Source: an uncultured Ectothiorhodospiraceae bacterium
Lineage (GTDB): Bacteria; Pseudomonadota; Gammaproteobacteria; Nevskiales; Oceanococcaceae
Length of the DNA: 64,000 nt
Assembly: GCA_937141935.1 (NCBI GenBank)
Contig: CAKZQS010000029.1
Coordinates: forward strand, 55,374-119,373
Direction: 5' to 3'
Below are positions 15,817-24,364 of the stretch, piece by piece. How positions within the stretch are numbered: the first letter of the stretch is position 1; each line of letters starts with the position of its first letter. A program made the translations under genes and the position numbers. Under the pieces are notes generated by a model that had not been told where the DNA came from, searched no databases, and worked only from the letters and a program-made list of their open reading frames with translations.

Positions 15817-18113
15817 CAGAAGGTGTAGCTCAGCTCGACCAGCACGTTGTCGCGGTCGCGGCGGGAGTTATGCCGGTTGCCGGTCATGCCCTGGTATTGC
15901 AGCTTGGCGCTCCAGCGCTGGCCGTAGAAAACCTCGCTCCCCAGCATCCACTCCATGCGGTCTTCGATGAAGTTCTGCATGGGGTAGGGCGCATAACCCT
16001 CGACATCGTGGCTGAAGGACACGAAGGGCTTGAAGTTCAGGTTCCAGAACACGTCGTTGTATTCCAGGAAGCTGATCAGGCGGTAGCCCCAGGCAAAGCT
16101 GTCGACGAAGGCCTCGCGCTGCTGGGTGGGGTTCAGGCTGCGCGGGTCGGGCTCGCCATCGGGCTGGCCGGTGCCGTCGGCGCCGGGCGAGTAGTGCGTG
16201 CGGTTGGGGCTGCCACCGTCAAATTGCACCTGGTCGGCCGGGGCCATGTCCACGATGTGGGTAAAGCCGACCTCGACCAGGTTGATGATCTGCTCGGTGC
16301 CCACCAGCGCGGACAGCGGGTGCGAATTGCCCAGGATGCGGATGCCCGTCATCGAGAACTGCCCCACCTTCTGCCGGACAAAGCCGGGGATGTAGTAGTT
16401 CTCGCCGCGGGTGGCGATGTTCTCGTCGACCGTGGTGCCGCGGTAGATCGTTTCCAGGTAATCCGGTGCCGCGTTGCGGGCGCCCGGCACGGTGATGGGA
16501 AAGCCCAGGTCCGAGGCCGGGGTGCCGTCGCCGCCTTCGGCCAGCAGCTCGATCACGGCGCCCAGGGTTTCGTCCAGCGGGCCCAGCACGAACTCGTTCA
16601 GCCCGCCGCCCAGGTTGCCCAGAAAATCGCCCACGGCCTGCGTGCCGATGACCACGTCGCCGTCCGGGAAGGCCGGCTGCAGCGCGGCGAAGAATACATC
16701 CGGGATCGACACCTGCACCGGCAGGTCGGGCCGGAAGCTGTATTCGCCGGCCAGCGACCACGAGCCCACATTGGTGTTGAAGCTCAGGCCGTACATCGTG
16801 ATGTCTTCGGGGTAGTCGACAATGGCCGAGGCGGTATCCACCGGCAGGCAGTCGTTGCCGGCCAGCTGGCATTGCAACAGCGCGTCCGCCGCGGTGCTCG
16901 TCAGGCCGTCGCGCAGCGGCGTCTTGTCGGCGGCCAGGAAGGACAGATAGGGCAGCCGGCTGTGGTACTGCATGTAGTAGAAGCCGAACTCGGTGCCGTT
17001 GTTGATCATGTCGGCGAACCAGTTCACCCGCATGCCCCACTGGTCCTCGTCGCGCGGGCGCCAGCGGTCGTCGGGGTAGCGGCCGTCCTGGAACACATTG
17101 CCGGAGAAGGAGGTGTCGGTCAGCAGCGCCGCCAGCGGGTTCTGCAGGCGGTGCTCGCCGCGCGAATCCGGGTCCTGCGGCGGGCCTTCCAGCGGGTCCT
17201 CGGGGAAGTAACCCAGGTTGATGGCGGCGTAGCTGGCCGGCCCGCTGCGGTACAGCGCGTCGACATCACCAAAGAAGGTGCCGCCGGGGTCGGCGATGGC
17301 CGGCTCCCAGCTGAGCTGGTAGAAGGCCTCGGCGGTGATGCCCAGGTCCGGGAAGACATCGCCGGAGATCGCGACCAGCGGCACCGGCTGGAAGACCTCG
17401 TTGATCTGCCCGCCGGGCTGGCGCAGGCCGCGAATGTCGGGCGGGTTGATCTCGTTGAGCGAGTTCAGCGCGATCAGGTTGGCCTCGCCCCAGCGCAGCT
17501 TGGCCGCGCCCAGCGTGAGGTTGACCGCGCGGTCGCCGAAGAAGAAAAAGCCCGACAGCGCCAGATCCTGCAGGCGCACGTCGTTGCCCCAGACGCTCTC
17601 GGTCGAGTCGTCGCGCGGCGTGAAGCGCTGCTGGTAGCCGCCCACGCCGTCGGCCACGACCTGGTCGTTGTTCGGGTGGAACTCGTCGAAGTCGGTGTTG
17701 ACGGCGTCGTAAAAGGCGATGCCGCGCGCCTTCAGGTTGAAGTCGCGCCAGTTGATCGACAGATCCGAGGTGACCTTGGCCAGGCCCGCCACCATGTCGT
17801 ACTGGTCGTAGTTCAGGTTGCCGTCGTCGACCTTGTCGCCGAAGAAGGCGCCGGGCGCCTCGACCAGCCGCATGATCGGCTCGGGGTCGCCGGTGAAGGA
17901 CAGGCAGTCATCGCCGGCACACAGGTCCGGATCCAGATTCAGCTTGCCGATCAGGTCCGGGTCGCGCTCCTCGATACGCCAGGCGGCGCCAATCGTGAAG
18001 CGGTTCACGAAGCTGATGCCGAACTCGCCAACATCGAAATCCAGCGCATGGAGCGGGCTGCTTGCCAGCAGCAACAGGGCCAGGCTGCCGGCCTTGCGGA
18101 TAGGCGTCGTCAC
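15816..18113 (-). CDS. DUF1302-family outer membrane protein
   Basis: A 765-residue exported protein: signal peptide ending SSPLHA-LD, then FDVGEFGISFVNRFTIGAAWR. The numerous alternating aromatic strands and the C-terminal Phe (VELSYTF) are what beta-barrel insertion by BAM needs. DUF1302 proteins occur beside DUF1329 lipoprotein-like proteins, YCF48-like proteins and MMPL/RND pumps. That is the arrangement here, across a divergent promoter region (18114-18348). Known occurrences point to movement of hydrophobic compounds or lipids through the envelope, but the substrate is not established and is not shown by sequence. Confidence 0.88.
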   Translation of the reverse strand: MTTPIRKAGSLALLLLASSPLHALDFDVGEFGISFVNRFTIGAAWRIEERDPDLIGKLNLDPDLCAGDDCLSFTGDPEPIMRLVEAPGAFFGDKVDDGNLNYDQYDMVAGLAKVTSDLSINWRDFNLKARGIAFYDAVNTDFDEFHPNNDQVVADGVGGYQQRFTPRDDSTESVWGNDVRLQDLALSGFFFFGDRAVNLTLGAAKLRWGEANLIALNSLNEINPPDIRGLRQPGGQINEVFQPVPLVAISGDVFPDLGITAEAFYQLSWEPAIADPGGTFFGDVDALYRSGPASYAAINLGYFPEDPLEGPPQDPDSRGEHRLQNPLAALLTDTSFSGNVFQDGRYPDDRWRPRDEDQWGMRVNWFADMINNGTEFGFYYMQYHSRLPYLSFLAADKTPLRDGLTSTAADALLQCQLAGNDCLPVDTASAIVDYPEDITMYGLSFNTNVGSWSLAGEYSFRPDLPVQVSIPDVFFAALQPAFPDGDVVIGTQAVGDFLGNLGGGLNEFVLGPLDETLGAVIELLAEGGDGTPASDLGFPITVPGARNAAPDYLETIYRGTTVDENIATRGENYYIPGFVRQKVGQFSMTGIRILGNSHPLSALVGTEQIINLVEVGFTHIVDMAPADQVQFDGGSPNRTHYSPGADGTGQPDGEPDPRSLNPTQQREAFVDSFAWGYRLISFLEYNDVFWNLNFKPFVSFSHDVEGYAPYPMQNFIEDRMEWMLGSEVFYGQRWSAKLQYQGMTGNRHNSRRDRDNVLVELSYTF

Positions 18114-18348
18114 TCTCGGGTCTCCCTTCCAGGTCGTTCACGGGCGCCGCCTCTCTCCCTGGCTGGCGCATGCTGCGGCGCCAGTATACGGCGCCGAACT
18201 CCGGCCGGTTGTGCGTGTCGGACTGGTCCTGCAGCGGCTTGACCGACCCCCATGTGCGCGCTAGCGTGTGCCGCCGCGGCGACAGGCGGCCATGGACGGG
18301 CCTTTCGGCCTTGCTGCGTTAAGACATCACCCCCATTGAGGTAGCAAG

Positions 18349-19773
18349 ATGCGAAATTGGAACTGGGCGCTGGCTACGGCGGCCGTCTTGGCTTCGGGCA
18401 CGACCCTGGCCGCCGCACCGGCCAGCGAGGCCGCCAAGCTGGGCAAGGAGCTGACCCCGGTCGGCGCCATCCAGGCCGGCAACGCCGAGGGCACGATCCC
18501 GGCTTGGCAGGGCCAGGAGCTGTTCACCCCCGAGCAGACCGATCTGTCCCGCGCGCAGCTCGAGGAGTGGCGCAAGTCCGACCCGGCCAAGATCCGCAAC
18601 CTGGTCTACAGCGAGCTCAAGAAGCACGAGGACGAGCTGGGCGGCGACGTGACCCAGCCGATGTTCACGATCACCGCCGACAACATGGCCGAGCACGCCG
18701 ACAAGCTCACCGAAGGGCACAAGGCGATGTTCGAGAAGTACCCGGACACCTACAAGATGCCGGTGTACCGCAGCGTGCGTACGGCCTTCTTCCCGGAAGA
18801 GATCTACGAGGCGACGATCAAGAACGCCACCAGCGCCACGCTGAATGGCACCGACGATGTGGACGGCGCGCGGCTGGGCTTTCCCTTCCCGATCCCGCAA
18901 AACGGCGCCGAGGCCATCTGGAACCACAAGCTCAAGTTCCGCGGCAGCGCGGTCAAGCGCTTCAACAACCAGGCCATCGTCAAGCCGGACGGCGACTTCA
19001 AGATCAGCAAGCTGATCGAGGACGTGAAGTTCAAGTACGGCAACCTGGAAGAGCCGGGCGGCACCTCGCTGCTGGCCTATTACCTCTCCGAGGTCATCGA
19101 GCCGGCCCGCGTGGCCGGGCAGCTGACGCTGGTGCACGAGACGGCCGACGAGGGTGACGGCGGCCGCCTGGCGTGGATTTACAACCCCGGCCTGGGCCGC
19201 GTGAACCGCGCGCCGGACGTGGGTTATGACAACCCCTACATCGGCACCGATGGCGAGCAGTTCTCCGACCAGGTCGACGTCTTCAACGGCGCGCTGAACC
19301 GCTACAACTGGAAGCTGGTCGGCCGCAAGGAGATGTACATCCCCTACCACTCCTACGAGATCAACTCGCCGGAGCACAAGTACACCGACCTGATTCGCCC
19401 GGGCCACCTGAACCAGGACCTGGCCCGCTACGAGCTGCACCGGGTGTGGATCATCGAGGCCACGTTGCGCGATGGCACCCGCCACCAGTTCAAGACCCGC
19501 CGCTTCTACCAGGACGAGGACAGCTGGTCGATCGCCGTCGTCGACAACTACGACAACCGCGACGAGCTGTGGAAGGTGCAGGAAGCGCACCTGATCACGC
19601 TGCCCTTCATCCCGACGGTGACCGGCGCCCCGGAAACCATTTACGACCTGCAGACCGGCCGTTACTTCCTGACCGCGCTGACCAACGAAGACGAGACCTC
19701 CGACTTCGAGGTCGAGTACAAGGACAGCTACTTCACGCCGGCCAACCTCAAGCGCAAGGCGCGCCGCCGCTAA
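18349..19773 (+). CDS. DUF1329-family periplasmic protein
   Basis: A 474-residue protein with signal peptide MRNWNWALATAAVLASGTTLAAA. The start KLGKELTPVGAIQAGNAEGTIPAW is the DUF1329 opening. Later blocks such as FPIPQNGAEAIWNHKLKFRG, AGQLTLVHETAD, GLGRVNRAPDVGYDNP and RRFYQDEDSW are also typical. The family shares a LolA/LolB-like open beta-sheet that binds lipid, so it is probably a periplasmic or outer-membrane carrier. It is preceded by a GAGGTAGC ribosome site and followed by the YCF48-like and MMPL genes on the same strand. Confidence 0.9.
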   Translation: MRNWNWALATAAVLASGTTLAAAPASEAAKLGKELTPVGAIQAGNAEGTIPAWQGQELFTPEQTDLSRAQLEEWRKSDPAKIRNLVYSELKKHEDELGGDVTQPMFTITADNMAEHADKLTEGHKAMFEKYPDTYKMPVYRSVRTAFFPEEIYEATIKNATSATLNGTDDVDGARLGFPFPIPQNGAEAIWNHKLKFRGSAVKRFNNQAIVKPDGDFKISKLIEDVKFKYGNLEEPGGTSLLAYYLSEVIEPARVAGQLTLVHETADEGDGGRLAWIYNPGLGRVNRAPDVGYDNPYIGTDGEQFSDQVDVFNGALNRYNWKLVGRKEMYIPYHSYEINSPEHKYTDLIRPGHLNQDLARYELHRVWIIEATLRDGTRHQFKTRRFYQDEDSWSIAVVDNYDNRDELWKVQEAHLITLPFIPTVTGAPETIYDLQTGRYFLTALTNEDETSDFEVEYKDSYFTPANLKRKARRR

Positions 19774-19897
19774 GATGGCGCCTGGGCCCGGCTCGCATCA
19801 CGCGGGCCGGGCCTTCCCGCCGGCGCGGCTTGGGGCAGCGCCGGGCACCGCTCGACCAACCGGAGACGGCCCGCGCCCGCGGGCACAGGGGGGAACG

Positions 19898-20929
19898 ATG
19901 ACCGCCAGATTCTGGCCACGCGCCGGCCTTGCTCTGCTGGCGCTGCTGGGTAGCAGCGTCGCCGGGGCCGATACCTCGCTCGAGGCCCGGCCCGCACCGC
20001 TGCGCGCCTATTCCGTCAACGCCAACCTGATCGATCTGCAACGCGTCGACGGGGCCATCTTCGCGGTGGGCGACTGGGGCACCATCCTCAAGAGCACCGA
20101 TGCCGGGCGTACCTGGCAGCAGCTGCCCTCGCCGGTGTCGGCCATGCTCAACCGGGCGCTGTTCATCAGCCCCAGCCGCGGCTGGATCGTGGGCCACGAC
20201 GCCAACATCCTGACCACCCGCGATGGCGGCACCACCTGGACGGTGCAGTACCGCGACCCCGACTGGGGCAAGCCGCTGTACGACATCCTGATGCTCGACG
20301 ACCAGCGCGGCTTCGCCGTGGGCGCCAACAGCCGCATGCTGCGCACCGCCGATTCCGGCGGGACCTGGGAGATCATCGAGCCGGACTTCACCTTCAATGG
20401 CGTCAACCTTTACGGCATCGCCCAGCTGGCCGACGGCACGCTCCTGATTCACGGCGAGAAGGGCATGCTGGTGCGCAGCACCGACGAGGGCGAAAGCTGG
20501 GAGCAGCTGTGGTCGCCCTATGCCGCCAGCTACTTCGGCATGCAGCCCTTCGGCGACTCCGGCGCCTACCTCTACGGCCTGCGCGGCACCGTGTACGCGG
20601 TGGGCGACGTCAAGAGCGTGGCCACGCAGGACCCGATGGAGTGGGACGAGTTCTCGCTGGTCAGCGTCGAGGACGAGGCCGAGCTGGCCGCGCAGGGCTT
20701 TCGCTACTACCCGAACCCGCTCAAGGAGAGCTTGTTCGGCAGCGACAGCCTGGGCGGCAATGATGTGCTGATCGTCGGCGTCAACGGCGCCGTGGTGCGC
20801 AACGAAGGCGGCCGCATCGAGCCGGTGACGACCGGCCTGGAGATGACGCTGGGCGATGTGCTGATCACCGACGGCGGACTCGTCGTCGCCGGTATCGGCG
20901 GCGTTACGCGCGTGCCCTTTCGCAAATAG
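19898..20929 (+). CDS. YCF48/BNR-repeat exported propeller protein
   Basis: A 343-residue protein from the ATG at 19898, which has a strong GGGGGGAACG ribosome site and leaves a signal peptide (LALLALLGSSVAGA). Blade motifs follow: AVGDWGTILKSTDAGRTWQQ, IVGHDANILTTRDGGTTWT, AVGANSRMLRTADSGGTWEI and LIHGEKGMLVRSTDEGESWEQL. These are the S-x-D-x-G-x-T-W Asp-box repeats of the HCF136/YCF48 propeller. In photosystem biology this fold assists assembly. Here it stands between DUF1329 and an MMPL pump, so it is more likely an assembly or sensing subunit of that transporter. Confidence 0.88.
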   Translation: MTARFWPRAGLALLALLGSSVAGADTSLEARPAPLRAYSVNANLIDLQRVDGAIFAVGDWGTILKSTDAGRTWQQLPSPVSAMLNRALFISPSRGWIVGHDANILTTRDGGTTWTVQYRDPDWGKPLYDILMLDDQRGFAVGANSRMLRTADSGGTWEIIEPDFTFNGVNLYGIAQLADGTLLIHGEKGMLVRSTDEGESWEQLWSPYAASYFGMQPFGDSGAYLYGLRGTVYAVGDVKSVATQDPMEWDEFSLVSVEDEAELAAQGFRYYPNPLKESLFGSDSLGGNDVLIVGVNGAVVRNEGGRIEPVTTGLEMTLGDVLITDGGLVVAGIGGVTRVPFRK

Positions 20930-20943
20930 GCCGGGGGAGTTTC

Positions 20944-23511
20944 ATGAGCCAAACACCTGATTACCCGCCGGTCGAAGGCAACGACTGGACCGCCCGCATC
21001 CTGCGCGTGGTCGAGCCGCCGATCTTCAAGGCGCGCTTCGCCACGCTGGGGCTGCTGATCCTGGCCACGCTGTTTTTCGCCTTCCAGGCCGCGCGCATCC
21101 AGCCCGACGCCGGCTGGTTGAAGTCGATTCCGCTGGATCACCCCTACATGCAGGTGTTCCAGAAGTACTACCGCGACTTTGGCGGTGCCAACAGCGTGCT
21201 GTTTGCACTGATCAAGGACGAGGGCAGCGGCGACATCTACGAAGCCGACTTCATGAAGACGCTGGAGGATGCGACCAACGACATCTTCTTCATGCCCGGC
21301 GTCGACCGAGCCCGGGTGATGTCGCTGTTCACCCCCAACGTCACCTATGTCGAGAACATCGAAGGGGGGCTGGCGGGGTCCAATGTGATCCCGGCCGACT
21401 ACTCGCCCACGCCGGCGATGCTGGAAAAGGTCAAATCCAACGTGGGCAAGGCCCAGGTGATCGGCCGGCTGGTCACCGAGGACCAGCGCGGCGCGCTGAT
21501 CGTCTCCGAACTGCTCGAATACGACCCCGACACGGGTGAAAAGCTGGATTACTTCGCGGTGGGCGACTACCTCGAAGAACTGCGGGCCAAGTACGAGAAG
21601 GACGGCGTCAACGTCCACATCATCGGCTTCGCCAAGATCGTGCACGACATGACCAACGCCGCCCTGGAGGTGGTGCTGTTTTTTTTGCTGGCCTTGCTGC
21701 TGACCGGCGCCTTGCTGTGGGGCTATACCGGCAACTTCAAGCTGGCCATGCTGGTGATGGTGTGCTCGGTCACCGCGGTGATCTGGGAATTCGGGGCGCT
21801 GACCACGCTGGGGCTGGGGCTGGATCCCTTCTCAATATTGGTGCCCTTCCTGGTGCTGGCCGTGTCGGTCTCGCACGGCGTGCAGTACGCCAATGCCTGG
21901 GTGGCGGAAATCGACGCCGGGCACGACCGCTTTGGCGCCTCGCTGCAGACCTTCCGCCGCCTGGCCATCCCCGGTACGGTGGCCCTGATCACCGACGTGG
22001 CCGGCTTCGCCACGATCTACCTGATCAACATCCAGATCATCCGCGAGATGTCGATCAACGCGGCGCTGGGTGTGGCCGCCATCATCATCACCAACAAGAT
22101 GCTGATGCCGATCCTGCTGACCTTCATCGAGATCCGCGACCTCGACAAGTTCAAGCAGGGCCAGCAGGCGCGCGAGAACATGCTGGCGCCCATCTGGGAC
22201 TTTTTGGCCAACGCCACCCGCAAGGGCCCGGCCACCGCCATCCTGCTGATCGCGGCGCTGCTGCTGGGCTGGGCGATGTGGAAGTACCCGGCGCTGAAGA
22301 TCGGCGATGCCATCGAAGGCGTGCCCGAGCTGCGGCCCGACTCGCGCTTCAACCAGGATTTCCGGCAGATCATCGGTAACTTCGAGATCGGCGTGGACCA
22401 GCTCAAGGTCATCGCCGAGACCCGGCCCAATGGCTGCGTGGACTACGAGCTGATGCGCCAGATCGACCGCTTCGAGTGGTTGATGCAGGCCCAGCCCGGC
22501 GTGCACTCGACGATGAGCCTGCTGACCTACGCCAAGCTGGTCTACCAGGGCCTGAGCGAGGGGCGGCTGAATGCGCTGGTGTTGCCGCGCAACCGCTTTG
22601 CGCTGGCCCAGGCCACGGCGCTGGTGCCCACCACCACGGGCATCCTGAACGACGACTGCGACGCGATGGCGATCTTCATCTTTACCACCGACCACAAGGC
22701 CGAAACCATTTCGCGCCTGGTGCAGGTGATCAAGGATTTCGACGCCCAGAACGCGCAGGAGTTTTACGCCAGCTCGGATGTCTCGCCGCAGTACTGCGAG
22801 GAGAAACGCACCGCCTTCAACGACTTCCGCACGCTCGAAGGCGAGGTCTTCGAGCTGGCCACCGGCGGGGGCGAGGAGGCCGAGGTGGCCACCGCCAAGG
22901 AGCGCCGCGACGCGGCCCGCGATGCCTATGAGGAGTTCGACAAGAACTGCCCGGTGCAATTCTCGCTGGCCTCGGGCAACGTCGGCGTGATGGCGGCCAC
23001 CAACGAGGTCGTGGAAGAACAGGAGCTGATGGTCGTCTTCTGGGTCTACGTGGTGATCCTGATCTTCATGTGGCTGTCCTTCCGCAGCGTGGCCGGCGTG
23101 CTCTGCGTGGTGCTGCCGCTGTCGCTGGTCTCGGCGATGGCCTATGCGGTGATGGCCGTGCTCGACATCGGCCTGAAGGTCGCCACGCTGCCGGTGGTGG
23201 CGCTGGCCGTGGGCATCGGCGTGGACTACGGCATCTACGTCTATTCGGAGATGGCCTCGGCCCTCAACGAGGGCCGCACCCTGCGCGAGGCCTTCCGCTT
23301 CACGCTGGGCCGCACCGGCAAGGCCGTGGTCTTCATCGGCGTGTCGCTGGGCCTGTCGGTCGCCACCTGGCTGATGAGCGAGCTGCAGTTCCAGATCGAC
23401 ATGGGGATCATGCTGATGTTCATGTTCACCGCGAACATGTTCGGCGCGATCATGGTGCTGCCCGCACTGGCCCGCTACCTGCTGCGCCTGGAGGCGCACC
23501 AGAAGGAATAG
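20944..23511 (+). CDS. MMPL/RND-superfamily transporter
   Basis: An 855-residue inner membrane pump with the two-fold RND plan. One membrane segment (LLILATLFFAFQA) precedes a large periplasmic loop. A five-helix block with LVPFLVLAVSVSHGVQYAN follows, then a second loop with four Cys, and a second block with VVALAVGIGVDYGIYVYSEM that carries the proton-relay Asp-Tyr of the MMPL type. HPYMQVFQKYYRDFGG near the start is typical of hydrophobic-substrate exporters near DUF1302/DUF1329. It starts 14 bp after the YCF48-like gene with a GGGGGAGTTTC ribosome site. A strong terminator follows. Confidence 0.9.
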   Translation: MSQTPDYPPVEGNDWTARILRVVEPPIFKARFATLGLLILATLFFAFQAARIQPDAGWLKSIPLDHPYMQVFQKYYRDFGGANSVLFALIKDEGSGDIYEADFMKTLEDATNDIFFMPGVDRARVMSLFTPNVTYVENIEGGLAGSNVIPADYSPTPAMLEKVKSNVGKAQVIGRLVTEDQRGALIVSELLEYDPDTGEKLDYFAVGDYLEELRAKYEKDGVNVHIIGFAKIVHDMTNAALEVVLFFLLALLLTGALLWGYTGNFKLAMLVMVCSVTAVIWEFGALTTLGLGLDPFSILVPFLVLAVSVSHGVQYANAWVAEIDAGHDRFGASLQTFRRLAIPGTVALITDVAGFATIYLINIQIIREMSINAALGVAAIIITNKMLMPILLTFIEIRDLDKFKQGQQARENMLAPIWDFLANATRKGPATAILLIAALLLGWAMWKYPALKIGDAIEGVPELRPDSRFNQDFRQIIGNFEIGVDQLKVIAETRPNGCVDYELMRQIDRFEWLMQAQPGVHSTMSLLTYAKLVYQGLSEGRLNALVLPRNRFALAQATALVPTTTGILNDDCDAMAIFIFTTDHKAETISRLVQVIKDFDAQNAQEFYASSDVSPQYCEEKRTAFNDFRTLEGEVFELATGGGEEAEVATAKERRDAARDAYEEFDKNCPVQFSLASGNVGVMAATNEVVEEQELMVVFWVYVVILIFMWLSFRSVAGVLCVVLPLSLVSAMAYAVMAVLDIGLKVATLPVVALAVGIGVDYGIYVYSEMASALNEGRTLREAFRFTLGRTGKAVVFIGVSLGLSVATWLMSELQFQIDMGIMLMFMFTANMFGAIMVLPALARYLLRLEAHQKE

Positions 23512-23536
23512 CGGCGCCTGCGCCTGACCGATACCC

Positions 23537-23564
23537 AAAGCCCCGCCGCGTGCGGGGCTTTTTC
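23537..23564 (+). terminator. Rho-independent terminator after MMPL gene
   Basis: A 10-bp perfect stem AAAGCCCCGC/GCGGGGCTTT with a five-base loop, followed by a T-run, 26 bp after the transporter stop. It ends the DUF1329-YCF48-MMPL operon. Confidence 0.9.
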
Positions 23565-23596
23565 TTGGGCGGCTTAGGAACGGTAGATAAAGCAGG

Positions 23597-24255
23597 GAAC
23601 CACAGATTTCGCAGATTTCGCAGATTTTTTGTGTCTGCGAGGGGCGCGGGGTGGGGGTGGGTGCCAGCGTAGGGGGCGGTGGTGCGGGGGCAAGGTGGGG
23701 GAATGTGGCCGCAGATTTACGCCGATTTACTCGGATTGGTTTATGGGTGTGGCGGTGGTGGTTGCTGGTCGGGGTGGGTGCCAGCGAAAGGGCTGGTGGC
23801 GTGGGAGATAGCGGGGAAATCATCCGCAGATTTACGCAGATTTATGGGATTTTTTTGGCGGTGGGGCCCGGCCGGAGCTATGGCGCCAGCGAATCACCGC
23901 TGCGCTTCGCCGGCTTGCTATCAAGCAGTTGGGCGGAATGGCGATGGCCGAAGCACCGAGGTCAGAACGCCCGTCGAGAGCCACCCCAAAAAATCTGTGC
24001 AATCTGCGAAATCTGTGGTTCCAAACCCACCGCTGCCACCTCGCGCCACCGGCCAATTCCTTGGCACCCAAGATCGAGCCCGCGCCCCTCGCCGACGGGT
24101 TCAAAAAAATCCGCGTAAATCCGCGTAAATCTGTGGCCAAACCACCCCGTCCTCCCGCCAACGAGGAATTGCTAGCACCCGAACCAATCCCGCGCCCAGC
24201 GCCGACACCGCAAAACGAATCTGCGCAAATCCCCAGAATCTGCGGATGATTTCCC
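23597..24255. repeat. Composite intergenic repeat, left copy (six modules)
   Basis: About 0.66 kb of non-coding DNA made of six modules. Each has an AT-rich core of GATTTACGC/GATTTCGC-type 9- to 12-mers and a GC-rich spacer containing GGTGCCAGCGAA or GGCGCCAGCGAA. Cores at about 23600, 23710 and 23820 face right; cores at about 23990, 24105 and 24215 face left. The whole is therefore a large imperfect inverted repeat around ~23900. It matches the right copy (26760-27426) almost end to end. Short open frames here are translations of repeat DNA. No transposase lies in or near it, and I do not recognise the repeat family. Confidence 0.8.
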
Positions 24256-24306
24256 CTCCCCCTTCCTGCGCCCACTCGTAAAGCCCGCGAATCCGTGGGC
24301 GATCAA

Positions 24307-24330
24307 AAAAAACCCCGGCCGAAGCCGGGG
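24307..24330 (-). terminator. Rho-independent terminator after katG
   Basis: A 7-bp all-GC stem CCCCGGC/GCCGGGG with a CGAA loop. On the minus strand the U-run (A-run at 24305-24312) follows it, just past the katG stop. Confidence 0.85.
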
Positions 24331-24364
24331 CGAGTTTGCGTAGAGCCGTGGGGGAGAGAGCCGC

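Noticed and set aside
23629..24275. Several short open frames in the repeat regions on both strands
   Set aside because: They translate repeat DNA, recur in both copies in different frames, and have no ribosome sites or domain content.
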